Assembly (NCBI GenBank): GCA_946618745.1 | Contig: CAMOLN010000072.1 | Coordinates: 1 to 5,903, forward strand | Origin: an uncultured Alphaproteobacteria bacterium | GTDB taxonomy: Bacteria; Pseudomonadota; Alphaproteobacteria; RF32; CAG-239 | DNA: 5,903 nt | Direction of reading: 5' to 3' | Part shown: positions 5,188 to 5,903 of the stretch, in pieces | Numbering within the stretch: the first letter of the stretch is position 1 | Layout: every line of letters begins with the position of its first letter | The notes under the pieces: model-generated | The model's database searches: none | Told to the model about the DNA's origin: nothing | What the model saw: only the letters and a program-made list of their open reading frames with translations | Position numbers and translations under genes: made by a program

Positions 5188-5903
5188 TATCTTACTCCTT
5201 CTGCTTTTGCCGGGGCAGGCTGTAAATTGATAATCGGACGAGAACGATGTAACTGATCCAACGGCAGATAAGGAACAACACCGGAATTTTTATCAGTGCC
5301 TAAAATAACCTTGTTATTATTTTGCAACACATCTTCCATTGTTTCGAGATACATACGTTTGGCCGTTACTTCCTGACCTTTTTTGTAAGCATTGTAAACG
5401 GAATTAAAACGCTCCGCCTCACCTTTGGCTTTGGCAACGATGGCTTGCTTATAGGCTTCGGCATTTTGCAGACGTTGTGCTGCTTCACCGCGTGATTTGG
5501 GTAAAATTTCGTTGCGATAGGCTTCGGCTTCGTTCTTGAAACGCTCCATATCTGCCTTAGCACGTTGAACCTCATTAAAAGCATCTACCACCTGTTTGGG
5601 AGGATCGGCTTTTTGTAATTTGACACGAACAATTCTAATTCCGGCTCCAAACTCATTCAACACTTTTTGTAATTCTTCTTTGGTTTCATCTTCAACTTTA
5701 CCGCGATCGCCGGAAATAATCGGCAACATTTGTGACTGCCCGACAATTTCGCGCAAAACCGATTGAGCGGCAACATTGACCGTTTCATCAGGGCTTTGCA
5801 TATTGAAAACATAGTCTTTGGCATTTTCAATACGCCAAACGATAGTCAGGTTGACATCGACAATATTTTCATCACCGGTGAGCATGTGGCTCTCGGTAAA
5901 CAT
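5187..5903 (-). CDS. hflK: HflK, FtsH-regulating SPFH/band 7 protein (N-terminus outside window)
   Basis: HflK is the partner of HflC in the FtsH-regulating complex. The visible 238 residues cover the band 7 domain from MLTGDENIVDVNLTIVWRI (7-25) through AAQSVLREIVGQ (45-56), GIRIVRVKLQKADPP (88-102) and VVDAFNEVQRAKADMER (105-121). They continue through the charged coiled-coil region (about 113-185, with SRGEAAQ and AKGEAERF) to a proline-rich tail. The frame is open to the window edge. The Met encoded by the last three bases is probably internal, because family members carry a glycine-rich cytoplasmic segment, a membrane helix and the first part of the SPFH domain before the MLTGDEN motif; these must lie upstream. 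The stop overlaps the hflC start by one base. The operon promoter is outside the window. Confidence 0.94.
   Translation of the reverse strand: MFTESHMLTGDENIVDVNLTIVWRIENAKDYVFNMQSPDETVNVAAQSVLREIVGQSQMLPIISGDRGKVEDETKEELQKVLNEFGAGIRIVRVKLQKADPPKQVVDAFNEVQRAKADMERFKNEAEAYRNEILPKSRGEAAQRLQNAEAYKQAIVAKAKGEAERFNSVYNAYKKGQEVTAKRMYLETMEDVLQNNNKVILGTDKNSGVVPYLPLDQLHRSRPIINLQPAPAKAEGVR
5195..5200 (-). promoter_or_regulatory. Shine-Dalgarno of hflC
   Basis: AAGGAG on the minus strand lies 7 bases before the hflC ATG and inside the last codons of hflK. The match and spacing are close to ideal. It fixes the start at 5187 and suggests coupled translation with hflK. Confidence 0.75.

Noticed and set aside
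5187..5903. Complete hflK starting at the Met in the last three bases of the window
   Set aside because: That start would lack the membrane anchor and the first part of the SPFH domain found in the family; the Met at the edge is most likely internal.

Overview
The window looks like chromosomal DNA of an AT-rich Gram-negative bacterium, most likely an alphaproteobacterium. The evidence is the gene order hflK, hflC, then a signal-peptide-bearing Do/DegP protease, which is common in that class, plus a recognisable DNA polymerase III chi subunit. The genus cannot be fixed from the sequence. Every confident gene lies on the minus strand, so transcription runs from the right end of the window to the left.

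The right half (about 2436-5903) is one compact operon: hflK (its start is cut off by the window edge), hflC, a degP-type protease and holC. The junctions are a 1-base overlap, a 0-base gap and a 4-base ATGA overlap. Three of the genes have visible Shine-Dalgarno sequences. The operon closes with an intrinsic terminator whose first arm is built from the last codons of holC. HflK and HflC form a membrane complex that regulates the FtsH protease, and the Do protease handles damaged envelope proteins, so the first three genes form an envelope quality-control module. HolC belongs to the replisome and is probably only a transcriptional passenger.

The left half (95-2368) is the unusual part. It holds three consecutive single-gene units coding for proteins of 196, 254 and 209 residues. 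I recognise none of them, but they are clearly diverged members of one family. They share an ungapped 31-residue block around Y..L.(E/K)(I/V)A, an NA motif after an aromatic-rich stretch, an invariant G..W followed by (A/V)R.FC, and a basic (R/K)(R/K)AI near the C-terminus. Each gene has its own AT-rich leader containing TATTAATTT at about 23 bases before the ATG, without a Shine-Dalgarno sequence, and its own terminator hairpin. Two of the hairpins match at 26 of 27 bases although the proteins have diverged strongly. This array is the best candidate in the window for an undescribed system; its function is unknown.

The left edge (1-94) holds a possible last 14 codons of a plus-strand gene converging on the array, and a hairpin that could terminate both directions.
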